This document shows positions 1-7,553 of a stretch of 64,000 bases of DNA, in pieces; the first letter of the stretch is position 1, and every line of letters begins with the position of its first letter. The translations under genes were made by a program, and so were the position numbers. The notes under the pieces are model-generated. The model saw nothing but the letters and a program-made list of their open reading frames with translations, had not been told where the DNA came from and made no database searches. The stretch is taken from contig NZ_JABSSU010000006.1 in the NCBI RefSeq assembly GCF_013213835.1, positions 124,001 through 188,000 of the forward strand. Reading direction: 5' to 3'. The stretch comes from Winogradskyella sp. Its GTDB lineage: Bacteria > Bacteroidota > Bacteroidia > Flavobacteriales > Flavobacteriaceae.

Positions 1-296
1 TGACTGAAATAATCGATTTACTCTTGGCACTCTCGCAAGAAATAAAAGACTTAAAAGCACGCATCGAGTTGTTGCGGCATACAAGAGCAGAAGTATTAAA
101 AGATACGTGGATAGACAACCAAGACGTATTACAGACCTTACACATAAGTAAACGCACTTTACAAACTTTACGAGATAATGGCACATTGCCTTATAGCAAA
201 GTTAAAGGCAAGTTTTATTACAAAGTGTCTGATATAGAGCAATTGCTTCAGGACAACTACTACAACCATAATTTCAAAAGAGATGGAAGTAAGTAG
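1..296 (+). CDS. Helix-turn-helix (MerR/excisionase-like) protein, start cut by window edge
   Basis: The frame is open to the left edge. The window begins TG-ACT-GAA, so one missing A would make the natural start ATG-ACT-GAA; a TTG at 24 is a poorer choice. Residues about 40-90 form a winged HTH of the kind used by excisionase-like proteins (the segments DVLQTLHISKRTLQTLRDNG and LPYSKVKGKFYYKVSDIEQL), with a leucine-rich helix in front. Such proteins usually sit just upstream of the DUF3987 replication module in Bacteroidota integrative elements and are thought to control excision or replication. It overlaps the next gene by 14 bases, suggesting translational coupling. The role is inferred from context. 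Confidence 0.75.
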   Translation, partial: TEIIDLLLALSQEIKDLKARIELLRHTRAEVLKDTWIDNQDVLQTLHISKRTLQTLRDNGTLPYSKVKGKFYYKVSDIEQLLQDNYYNHNFKRDGSK

Positions 297-1191
297 AGAG
301 GTAATTTTAGATAAAACACATTACGGCATAAAGATTTATGCCTACGTGTTAAGACAGTATTATCCTGAAACAACAGCCCTTTCTGTAAAAGGAAGGGACT
401 GCGGGATAACCCGAAACCCTTTTAACGGTGGTAAAGAAACCTTACGGATTCATATTGATGGTGTAATGGCAACACATCGAGATACAGAACTAAAAACCTT
501 TAACGGTGATGTATTCGATTTTGCACAATACCATTTTAGAATAACCGATGAAGAAGAATTGTTACTCAAGATTAACCAAGAGTTGCATCTAAATTTAGAA
601 GTCAAAGAAAAAGATGAATTAGAATGGTTGAATAATCCAGACGATACCTGGTATGCTTACTGTAGCTTTTTCAAAGCCCCAGTCCGCAATGTGTTTCCTT
701 CGGAAACTATGCGATTACATCAAGTATTTGCATTAATCACAAGTGATAAATACAAAAAGATTACAGAAGATTTAAGGGCAATAACCTATGTAAAAGAAGC
801 ACGTAAATTCAAAGCTAATCGCTTTGATTACGTCACCTTTTCAGGAACGTTTGAAAAGCGGAATGATAACAATTTGTTACAGCATTCCAATCTGTTAACG
901 ATTGATTTCGACCATTTGGCTAATCTTCAAGAATTAAAAGCGCAATTACTGAACGATGAATATTTTGAGACCGAAATGCTATTTACATCACCTTCTGGTG
1001 ATGGCCTAAAATGGATTGTCAGAATAGATGTTTCAGAAGTAACGCATTCGGAATATTTCACGGCAGTAGCCAATTATATTAAGCATACCTATAACATAGA
1101 GGTTGACCAGTCAGGTAAAGACGTTTCCAGAGCGTGTTTTTTACCATACGACCCAACAGCTTTTTTACATAAAAGACACCAAGCATTATGA
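283..1191 (+). CDS. BT4734/BF3469-family primase-like protein (VirE N-terminal type)
   Basis: A 302-residue protein of the VirE-N/BT4734 group found in mobile elements of Bacteroidota. The N-terminal part (residues 38-85) has the CHC2-like CGITRNPF...GDVFDFAQYHF pattern. The C-terminal half carries primase-like acidic motifs: DFD at 208-210, SGDGLKW at 238-244 and the D275...SRACFL segment. These resemble archaeo-eukaryotic-type primase active-site motifs, so a priming role in element replication is likely but inferred. It overlaps the upstream gene and also the downstream gene by 4 bases (ATGA), forming a tight operon. Confidence 0.8.
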   Translation: MEVSREVILDKTHYGIKIYAYVLRQYYPETTALSVKGRDCGITRNPFNGGKETLRIHIDGVMATHRDTELKTFNGDVFDFAQYHFRITDEEELLLKINQELHLNLEVKEKDELEWLNNPDDTWYAYCSFFKAPVRNVFPSETMRLHQVFALITSDKYKKITEDLRAITYVKEARKFKANRFDYVTFSGTFEKRNDNNLLQHSNLLTIDFDHLANLQELKAQLLNDEYFETEMLFTSPSGDGLKWIVRIDVSEVTHSEYFTAVANYIKHTYNIEVDQSGKDVSRACFLPYDPTAFLHKRHQAL

Positions 1192-2939
1192 CAAAAATAT
1201 TTAACCCAAAAGAATGGTTGGAAGTTCCAGAAGAACAACCGCAACCAACAAGCAACAACGCAACAATAAATGTTGTTGCTGTTGCTGATAATGACATTGA
1301 AACCTATATTTCAGCAATTGAGCAATCAGGTATAGATATAACTGGGAATTATGCTACTTGGAGAGATTTAGGCTTTGCTTTAGCTGAAGAATATGGAGAA
1401 ACAGGAAGAGATTATTTTCACAGAATAAGCAAAAACTATGTAGGTTATGATTTAAAAGAATGTGACCAACAATTTAATAAGTGCCTTAATGCAAAAGGTC
1501 ACGGCATTACCATTGCAACGTTTTACCATTATGCGTATCAGGCAGGTATAAAACTAGTGAAGCTACAACACAACAACGAGGTTGCAACAAATGTTACAAC
1601 TGTTGTTGATGCACAAAAACAAAAAATGCCAACAATACCTGATGAGGTATTTAATACCTTACCGCAGTTTTTACAACAAGTTGTAAATCCTGCGAGCAGT
1701 CAAGAGGAAAAGGACATTTTGTTATTGGGAGTTTTAACGGCTTTTAGTGCTTGTTTTCCTAAACTCTTTGGTATCTACGACCAACGTAAAGTCTTTGCTA
1801 ATTTATATCTTTTTGTTACTGCACCTGCATCCGCAGGTAAAGGCAGGCTTAACCAAATTAAAAATTTGGTAGATCCTGTACACAAGTTAAAGCGTGAACA
1901 AGCCAAAGTACTAAAGCAACAATTTAATACAGAAATGGCAACGTATAATATGAACAAGGGTAAAGATGAAAACTTGGAGAAACCCGGTAAGCCACCCGAA
2001 AGAATGTTATTTATCCCTGCCAACAATAGTGTTACGGGCGTTTATCAATTAATTTCTGATAATGAAGGCAAAGGATTGATTTTTGAAACCGAAGGCGATA
2101 CCTTGGCACAGGCCTTTAAAAGCGATTATGGTAATTATAGCGATGGTTTTCGGAAAGCCTTTCATCACGAAACCATTAGTTATTATCGTAGGACAGATAG
2201 GGAATATGTAGATATTGAAAAACCATGTCTGTCAACAGTATTGTCGGGAACACCTAAACAAGTAGCAACCTTAATTCCTAATGCCGAAAATGGTTTATTT
2301 AGTCGCTTCATGTTCTACTATATGAATATAAAGCCTACTTGGAAAAACGTGTTTTCAAGCAACAACAATGTCGGTTTAGATGATTACTATTCGCAATTAG
2401 GAAGTGAGTTTTTAGGCTTATATAAAACACTAAAGAATAATCCAGAAATTGAAATAAGGTTAACAACACCTCAACAACAGCATTTCAATACGTTTTTTGA
2501 ATCCTTACAGACCAAATACATCAGCTTACAACCCGAAGAGTATATTGCAACCATTAGACGATTAGGCTTAATTGCATTTAGATTAATGATGTTATTTACA
2601 GCATTTCGCATTATGGAAGATGGTGATGTTAACCAAATAAAAGAATGTGAGGATGTCGATTTTCAAAATGCGCTAACTGTCATTTCAATTTTAGTAAAGC
2701 ACAGCAGTAAAGTGTTCAATGATTTACCAATAGAACAAAAAGCGGTAAAGCGTCTAAATCGTAAAGAACGTTTTTTGGAAAGCCTACCCAAGCAATTCAA
2801 TAGGAAGGAGTATTTAGATTTAGCAACCAAACAAAACATTCCACATAAAACAGCAGAAGGCTACATTACCAAATTTGTAGAGGCAGGATTAATACATAGA
2901 GAAATACATAATAGCTATTCTAATCTTGCAAAAGCATAA
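1188..2939 (+). CDS. PriCT-2 / DUF3987 replication protein of an integrative element
   Basis: A 583-residue protein. Residues about 38-122 look like a primase C-terminal 2 (PriCT-2) domain (segments YATWRDLGFALAEEYG and GITIATFYHYAYQAG). The remainder is a DUF3987-type helicase/primase-like region with a P-loop-like APASAGKG at 212-219 and the RFMFYYMNIKPTW segment. A C-terminal winged-helix-like stretch (about 535-580) could bind DNA. DUF3987 proteins accompany VirE-N proteins in mobilisable islands of Bacteroidota. The start ATG overlaps the upstream stop by 4 bases. No relaxase or mobilisation gene follows, as would often be the case. Confidence 0.85.
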   Translation: MTKIFNPKEWLEVPEEQPQPTSNNATINVVAVADNDIETYISAIEQSGIDITGNYATWRDLGFALAEEYGETGRDYFHRISKNYVGYDLKECDQQFNKCLNAKGHGITIATFYHYAYQAGIKLVKLQHNNEVATNVTTVVDAQKQKMPTIPDEVFNTLPQFLQQVVNPASSQEEKDILLLGVLTAFSACFPKLFGIYDQRKVFANLYLFVTAPASAGKGRLNQIKNLVDPVHKLKREQAKVLKQQFNTEMATYNMNKGKDENLEKPGKPPERMLFIPANNSVTGVYQLISDNEGKGLIFETEGDTLAQAFKSDYGNYSDGFRKAFHHETISYYRRTDREYVDIEKPCLSTVLSGTPKQVATLIPNAENGLFSRFMFYYMNIKPTWKNVFSSNNNVGLDDYYSQLGSEFLGLYKTLKNNPEIEIRLTTPQQQHFNTFFESLQTKYISLQPEEYIATIRRLGLIAFRLMMLFTAFRIMEDGDVNQIKECEDVDFQNALTVISILVKHSSKVFNDLPIEQKAVKRLNRKERFLESLPKQFNRKEYLDLATKQNIPHKTAEGYITKFVEAGLIHREIHNSYSNLAKA

Positions 2940-2945
2940 TAAGGA

Positions 2946-3006
2946 GATTGAGGAAACAAAGGATTTAAAGTATTAGTTTCCTTAAATCCTTAACTTCCTC
3001 ACAATC
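2946..3006. other. Long imperfect stem-loop after the DUF3987 gene
   Basis: GATTG/AGGAA at 2946-2955 pairs with TTCCT at 2995-2999 and CAATC at 3002-3006 across a 2-base bulge. Inside that, AAGGATTTAA (2959-2968) pairs perfectly with TTAAATCCTT (2982-2991). There is no strong T-run, so it may act as a processing or termination structure or mark a recombination point. Confidence 0.5.
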
Positions 3007-3058
3007 TGTAATTAACTGTTTGTATCTTTTTGGTTTCCTTTAGCTTCCTTTTCTTAAA

Positions 3059-3082
3059 TTAGACAAATTCTGACAAGTCTAA
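3059..3082. promoter_or_regulatory. Inverted repeat in front of the XRE gene, probable autoregulatory operator
   Basis: TTAGAC (3059-3064) and GTCTAA (3077-3082) form a perfect 6-bp inverted repeat with a 12-base spacer, ending 11 bases before the XRE start. A TATCTTTT stretch near 3033 resembles the Bacteroidota -7 box. Small XRE repressors commonly bind such sites over their own promoter; that this one does so is inferred. Confidence 0.4.
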
Positions 3083-3093
3083 CTAATGCTATT

Positions 3094-3414
3094 ATGGAGT
3101 TTGGTGAGTACATACGCTCATTGCGCGAAAAGCGTAATCTGCTATTAAGGGAAATGGCTGCAAACCTGAATATGGATGTGGCTTATTTAAGTAAGATTGA
3201 ACGAGGAAACCGAATGGCTAGACGTGAGCAGGTAGTTGCTTTTGCCAAAACATTAAAAGAAGACGAAAACGAATTTATTAAGCTATGGATGTCCGAACAG
3301 ATTGTTCAGATGATAAAAAATGAAAAAGACAGTACGGAAATCCTCAAAATAGCGGAAGAAAAAATTAGTAAGATTGAAAAGTTGAATTTATTAAATATGG
3401 ATGTAATATTTTGA
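3094..3414 (+). CDS. XRE-family helix-turn-helix regulator
   Basis: A 106-residue protein with an N-terminal Cro/C1-type HTH (residues 5-60; LREMAANLNMDVAYLSKIER is the DNA-reading part), followed by a helical tail that could dimerise. Its size and layout match the small XRE regulators that stand in front of restriction or defence cargo in Bacteroidota islands. It overlaps the next gene by 4 bases (TTGA), so both are probably translated together. It probably controls the cargo genes downstream; this is inferred from position. Confidence 0.85.
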   Translation: MEFGEYIRSLREKRNLLLREMAANLNMDVAYLSKIERGNRMARREQVVAFAKTLKEDENEFIKLWMSEQIVQMIKNEKDSTEILKIAEEKISKIEKLNLLNMDVIF

Positions 3415-3956
3415 GTAGAACTGAAGAAGATAAAAAAGGATGGGATGAATATCGCTTATCATTACTTGTAGAAAAGAGTAAAAGTGATGATCATTTCGAA
3501 AAGTATATAACCATAATAGCGTCTGGCGCTTTAGGTCTTACTATAACATTCATAGACAAGATAAGTCCTTTGGAAAATGCTATTTGTATTTGGATTATAT
3601 CTATAGGCTGGTTTTTAATGACTACAACATTGTTTATTAATTTATTATCTCATTATATAGCAAGTAAAAATAACTCTAAAGCTGTACAAGATATTGATGA
3701 CGAAAAGGATTATGATGAAATAGTAAGTGGAATAAACAAAAGGAATAAGAAAATGGACAGGCTTAATATAGCTTCAATTTACACATTAGCTATTGGACTG
3801 TGCTGCATATTAATTTATACATCAATAAACGCTTACAATGGCAAAAAAAAACAGAATTCAGCAGAATCCGAAACCGTCTACAAGACAGAATCCTGCTCAA
3901 AACAAACAAAATCAAAAAGGGAGAACGACACCATTACCAACGTCAAGTTTAAGTAA
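3411..3956 (+). CDS. Small membrane protein with three predicted helices
   Basis: A 181-residue protein starting with TTG inside the stop of the XRE gene. Hydrophobic helices are visible at about 31-49, 57-82 and 121-140, separated by a charged loop. The tail after residue 145 is hydrophilic and of low complexity. The layout (soluble N-terminus, 2+1 helices) recalls small membrane effectors seen in defence islands, but I do not recognise a named family. The last 119 bases overlap a mini-gene in another frame, which may explain the odd tail. Confidence 0.65.
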   Translation: MSRTEEDKKGWDEYRLSLLVEKSKSDDHFEKYITIIASGALGLTITFIDKISPLENAICIWIISIGWFLMTTTLFINLLSHYIASKNNSKAVQDIDDEKDYDEIVSGINKRNKKMDRLNIASIYTLAIGLCCILIYTSINAYNGKKKQNSAESETVYKTESCSKQTKSKRENDTITNVKFK

Positions 3957-3975
3957 TAAACCTAAAAAGAAATAA
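3838..3975 (+). CDS. Mini-gene 1: 45-residue basic protein with GRTT motif
   Basis: ATG at 3838, TAA at 3973-3975. It starts inside the 3' end of the membrane-protein gene in another frame. The protein is rich in Lys, Asn, Gln and Pro, with the motif KGRTTPLPTSSL and the end NKPKKK. Two more mini-genes directly downstream share GRTT followed by a Pro/Leu/Lys tail. Three related tandem reading frames with one-base or ATGA junctions argue that it is real. Function unknown. Confidence 0.5.
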   Translation: MAKKNRIQQNPKPSTRQNPAQNKQNQKGRTTPLPTSSLSNKPKKK

Positions 3976-3976
3976 T

Positions 3977-4102
3977 ATGAAAAACAAAAGCAAATTACCA
4001 AAGTCTAACCCAAGTAAAATATGGGATAATGTCGGAGCAGGCAGAACAACAACCAAACCCCCAACATTTTTAAAGCCTAAAGATTCAACACCAAAAAAAT
4101 GA
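3977..4102 (+). CDS. Mini-gene 2: 41-residue basic protein with GRTTTKP motif
   Basis: ATG at 3977, one base after the stop of mini-gene 1; the TGA at 4100-4102 overlaps the next ATG. The motif AGRTTTKPPTFLKPK aligns with LGRTTTKPSNSLKPK in mini-gene 3, and the protein also ends in lysines. It contains SKIWDNVGAG before the motif. No transmembrane segment or known domain is visible. A short basic, probably disordered protein that may bind nucleic acid or a membrane partner (inferred). Confidence 0.5.
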   Translation: MKNKSKLPKSNPSKIWDNVGAGRTTTKPPTFLKPKDSTPKK

Positions 4103-4221
4103 AAATAATGGCAAAGCAGAATAGCACCAGTAAAACAAAAACAGTAAAGATTGATTTAGGTAGGACAACTACTAAACCATCTAATTCATTGAAACCAAAA
4201 GTGAACAAGAAAAAAAAATAG
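4099..4221 (+). CDS. Mini-gene 3: 40-residue basic protein with GRTTTKP motif
   Basis: ATG at 4099 overlaps the previous stop (ATGA); an alternative in-frame ATG lies at 4108. The TAG at 4219-4221 overlaps the GTG of the next gene by one base. The motif LGRTTTKPSNSLKPK repeats that of mini-gene 2, and the tail is VNKKKK. The continuous chain of coupled starts and stops from 3838 to 4221 suggests fixed stoichiometry with the following membrane protein. Confidence 0.5.
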   Translation: MKIMAKQNSTSKTKTVKIDLGRTTTKPSNSLKPKVNKKKK

Positions 4222-5294
4222 TGCTTATGGAGTCATTATCCCGATATAAATCAATAATCAAATGGGTGTTTTGGCTCACATTAGTTTTGATTGTATTTCT
4301 TACGTTTCAGGCTATAAATGAAACTGATGATTGGAAGTTCTTAGATGTTGATTTTAATACAAGAGACCATATAATTTCTGCATATGGTTCTCTAATCGGA
4401 GGAATATTAGCTTTCCTATCCATTCTTTTTGTTCTTTATCAAGTTTATGAACAAAGAGAGCAAATAATTATTGAAAGGGAAGAATCAGCAAATGATAAGC
4501 TTCAAGATTTAAAAGATCGTCTTTTATTGTTAACCAATTATTTACAAACATTAGAGAAAGATATAGTTAGACACGGAGAAAGAATGGAGACATTTTTTAA
4601 GGCTGAAAATGAAAATCCATCAACAATGAATACTATGTATTTTAATACAAATAAAAATTTTGAAAGAGTTATTGAAATGGATATCCTTTCGAACTTTAAA
4701 GCGTTTCAAGCATTTTTTAAAGAGGATGAAGAAGATTGGCAAAAGCAATTTGTTAACCTATACGAAATATCAGATTTTTATAATGAGGCATTTAAAGACT
4801 TAAAGAAAAAGTATACTTTCCATATTGAAGACAAAGTAGCTAAACAAAAACAAATTGCTGCTGAAATTATGGAGTTATTAAATGCAAATGCTCGATTAGT
4901 GGATGACTATAGAATAAAGTTTGGCGCAGCAGATTATTTAACAAAGCCTTGGGCTAATTTAATTAACGAGTATAATCCTGCTCATTATGAATATTTACAA
5001 GAAGTACAAGATGCTGGAGATGTGCCAGATTTTAGACATATATCTGATAATCTTTTATTGCCATTTATTCAAACTGCTATGGATATAAGAAGAGATGACG
5101 GATATGATGATTTAGGGAGCAGAAATATCATTGAGCTTGCTTCCACAATTAGAAAAAAAATATGGGACGTTGAAGTTTATAGTCTTCAATATGCAGGTGA
5201 TATTGAAAAACAATTCAATAGTTATTTTAGTTTAGAGAATGATAATATAAATGAGCTTAAAGACATTAAAGCGAAAATCGATGCTAAACTTTAA
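4221..5294 (+). CDS. Two-helix membrane protein with coiled coil, phage-abortive-infection-like
   Basis: A 357-residue protein starting with GTG at 4221 or, more likely, ATG at 4227. Two N-terminal membrane helices (about 13-33 and 52-73) are followed by a charged coiled-coil-like stretch (74-115) and a helical cytoplasmic domain. This layout matches proteins annotated as putative phage abortive infection proteins. It ends 34 bases before the Argonaute gene on the same strand, so the two are probably one operon. Catalytically inactive long Argonautes are known to work with membrane-type effectors, so this is a reasonable effector candidate, inferred from position and topology only. Confidence 0.6.
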   Translation: MLMESLSRYKSIIKWVFWLTLVLIVFLTFQAINETDDWKFLDVDFNTRDHIISAYGSLIGGILAFLSILFVLYQVYEQREQIIIEREESANDKLQDLKDRLLLLTNYLQTLEKDIVRHGERMETFFKAENENPSTMNTMYFNTNKNFERVIEMDILSNFKAFQAFFKEDEEDWQKQFVNLYEISDFYNEAFKDLKKKYTFHIEDKVAKQKQIAAEIMELLNANARLVDDYRIKFGAADYLTKPWANLINEYNPAHYEYLQEVQDAGDVPDFRHISDNLLLPFIQTAMDIRRDDGYDDLGSRNIIELASTIRKKIWDVEVYSLQYAGDIEKQFNSYFSLENDNINELKDIKAKIDAKL

Positions 5295-5328
5295 TTAATC
5301 TATTTATGTAACATTACACTCATATTCT

Positions 5329-7440
5329 ATGCAAGAACACCTCAAAACCAATATACTTAACTTTAAATGGCCCAATAGTGCACCTACAATATTTTTATCG
5401 TTAGATGATATTGAAGGAAGCCACCCAATCCATAAATCAAAGTTTTCTAAACAAATATTAGAGGCGTTTCCAGAAACAGATTTATCGCAAACAGACGAAA
5501 TTTACACCTCGTTTATTGATGAAATACCTAACACACCAAGTATTAAATTAAATTTAGTAGATGGTAGGGAATTAAGAATCTACAAACAATATTTAAAACA
5601 TCAGTTAAGAAGCTAATTTAAATCTAAAGAGTATATAGTTGTCAAAAACTTTGTAGGCGATGTACAAGTGTGGATGCCATCACTTAAAGGTAATACAGAG
5701 CAGTATAATTTGTTTTATAAGTTTTCATTTAAAATTCAGTTCGCTAAACTTACAGACTTACCAGAGCTTATTGTATCTTATGATGGCACATCAAAAGTAC
5801 TCACTACTTCTGTTAAGGATATTGAGGATACAGAGTTAATAAAGCGTTGCGTATATGTACAAAAAACCTTCAACTACCAAATGAACCTCGATACAGAGGA
5901 AAAAGAAGAATTTTACAACGCAATAGAATTTGATAAGGCATTCCCAATTTTTAGTTTACCGTTAGCCAGAGCATTAAATATGCCTATTGAAGACCCGGTA
6001 AGACCAGCTAATAAATACCAAAAGTATGTAGCACTTATTAATAATTTTGCGACCAATTATCTGTTTACAGATGAGTTTAAAGTCATTTTCCCGTTTAAAA
6101 ATGATGCATTTATTGATGTGCCACGTAACCGCATAAATCATATTAATCCACAATTGGGTTTATTGGAGTTTGGTAAAGACCAATATGGCAATAAAAAAAC
6201 ACATTTAGTGCCTAAATTGGCAATGAATAACCTTAACCCATACAAAAGACCAAACAACCAAAATATTAAGTTCTTCTTTGTGTATCATACTTCACACAAA
6301 GAAGCAATTAAAACCTTTTACAACAACCTTAAATTTGGTGTTAACTCTCAAAAAAAATATTTTAAAGGGATTGAAGCGTATGTGAACATTAAAGCAGCAA
6401 CTTCTAAAGAACACTTTATAGAGTTTACTCATCAAAATGACCCAATACCTGAAATAACTGAACAGTTAGAAAACCTCTCTTTTGACCACGATAATGTGCG
6501 TTATGCAGCATTTTATTTAAGTCCTTTCGATAAGTTTACACCTAATCCCGAAGACAGAGAAATATACGTCCGTATTAAAGAATTATTCTTAAACGAAGGT
6601 ATAGTAACCCAGGTGGTTGATTATGAAAAAATGGTAGTTAATATTGAGAATCAATATAATTTTCAGTTTTCTTTACAAAATATGGCATTGGCTATTCACG
6701 CTAAATTAGGCGGCGCACCTTGGAAGTTGGCCGTAACCGACAAAAAAGAACTCGTCATTGGTGTAGGAGCGTTTACTAATCAAGGAGAAAACAGGCGATA
6801 CATAGCAAGTGCCTTTAGCTTTCAAAACAATGGACTATTTAGAAAGTTTGAATATTTCGACCAAACAGAAACAGATTTATTAGCAGGTAGTATATGTAAA
6901 GCCATTAGAGATTTCACATCAGTGGCAGAAGCAGATAAAGTGGTTATCCATTTCTATAAAGAAATGAGTTATGAAGAATTAAAGCCTATAATTGAAGGAA
7001 TGCACTCATTAGGTTTAAAAGTACCTTTATATATTCTCAACATCAATAAAACCGAAGCTGAAGATATTATTGCTTATGACCTCAATTGGAATAAAAAATT
7101 AATGCCAGTAAGTGGTACATACATACGTATAAGCGAAAATCAATTTTTACTATTTAATAATGCACGTTATCCTAATTCCCAGCGGTATGCAGATACAGAT
7201 GGCTATCCATTTCCAATTAAAATTAAGATAAGTAGTCCAGATGAAGATGCTTTTGAAGATGCAGATGTAGTCTTAGAATTATTAACACAAGTGTATCAGT
7301 TTAGCAGACTATATTGGAAATCACTTCGACAACAAAATGTACCCATTACTATAAAATATCCAGAAATGGTGGCGCAAATTGCACCTTGCTTCGAAAAAGG
7401 TGTTCCAGAAGATGCAAAAGATAAATTATGGTTCCTATAA
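5329..7440 (+). pseudogene. Long prokaryotic Argonaute, reading frame broken by an in-frame TAA
   Basis: The 95-codon frame from ATG 5329 ends at TAA 5614-5616. The same frame stays open from 5617 through 7440 with no further stop. Reading through the TAA gives a continuous protein of about 703 residues, the usual length of long Argonautes. The joined region (RIYKQYLKHQLRS, stop, FKSKEYIVVKNFVGDVQVW) continues straight into conserved N/L1-like sequence. One base change would explain the stop. The gene is therefore a fresh pseudogene, or the base is a sequencing error, or the C-terminal part is made alone from GTG 5668. Confidence 0.75.
5668..7440 (+). CDS. Argonaute C-terminal reading frame (L1/L2, MID and PIWI domains), catalytically inactive
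   Basis: A 590-residue frame from GTG 5668. Residues 1-200 look like linker and N/PAZ-like regions. MID (about 200-345) keeps the guide 5'-phosphate pocket: Y300 and K304 in YVRIKELF, Q315 in GIVTQ, and K346 in the hallmark AIHAKLGGAPWKL. In PIWI, the position of the first catalytic Asp is Gly (VIGVGA, G367). The HRDG motif is HFYK (428-431), so slicing activity is very unlikely. The segment LMPVSGTYIRI and the C-terminal LWFL are typical of inactive prokaryotic Argonautes. They bind guide and target nucleic acid and trigger a partner effector; the gene upstream is the obvious candidate. Confidence 0.85.
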   Translation: MWMPSLKGNTEQYNLFYKFSFKIQFAKLTDLPELIVSYDGTSKVLTTSVKDIEDTELIKRCVYVQKTFNYQMNLDTEEKEEFYNAIEFDKAFPIFSLPLARALNMPIEDPVRPANKYQKYVALINNFATNYLFTDEFKVIFPFKNDAFIDVPRNRINHINPQLGLLEFGKDQYGNKKTHLVPKLAMNNLNPYKRPNNQNIKFFFVYHTSHKEAIKTFYNNLKFGVNSQKKYFKGIEAYVNIKAATSKEHFIEFTHQNDPIPEITEQLENLSFDHDNVRYAAFYLSPFDKFTPNPEDREIYVRIKELFLNEGIVTQVVDYEKMVVNIENQYNFQFSLQNMALAIHAKLGGAPWKLAVTDKKELVIGVGAFTNQGENRRYIASAFSFQNNGLFRKFEYFDQTETDLLAGSICKAIRDFTSVAEADKVVIHFYKEMSYEELKPIIEGMHSLGLKVPLYILNINKTEAEDIIAYDLNWNKKLMPVSGTYIRISENQFLLFNNARYPNSQRYADTDGYPFPIKIKISSPDEDAFEDADVVLELLTQVYQFSRLYWKSLRQQNVPITIKYPEMVAQIAPCFEKGVPEDAKDKLWFL

Positions 7441-7553
7441 AGTACAGAGAATAAGTAGATAAGGTGTTAATTCTATATAGTATAATAATTGGTTTTGAAG
7501 GATAATTACCTTATATTCTATCTAAGCTAATCTATAGTTTCATAAAATATAAG

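Noticed and set aside
5614-5616. Programmed stop-codon read-through in the Argonaute
   Set aside because: No read-through context or RNA element is evident, and a second broken gene in the window has a different stop (TAG). Recent mutation or error is simpler.
5329-7440. Short Argonaute (SPARTA-type) with an APAZ partner
   Set aside because: The joined protein of about 703 residues is far longer than short Argonautes, and the neighbour has no TIR, Sir2 or nuclease motif that I can see.
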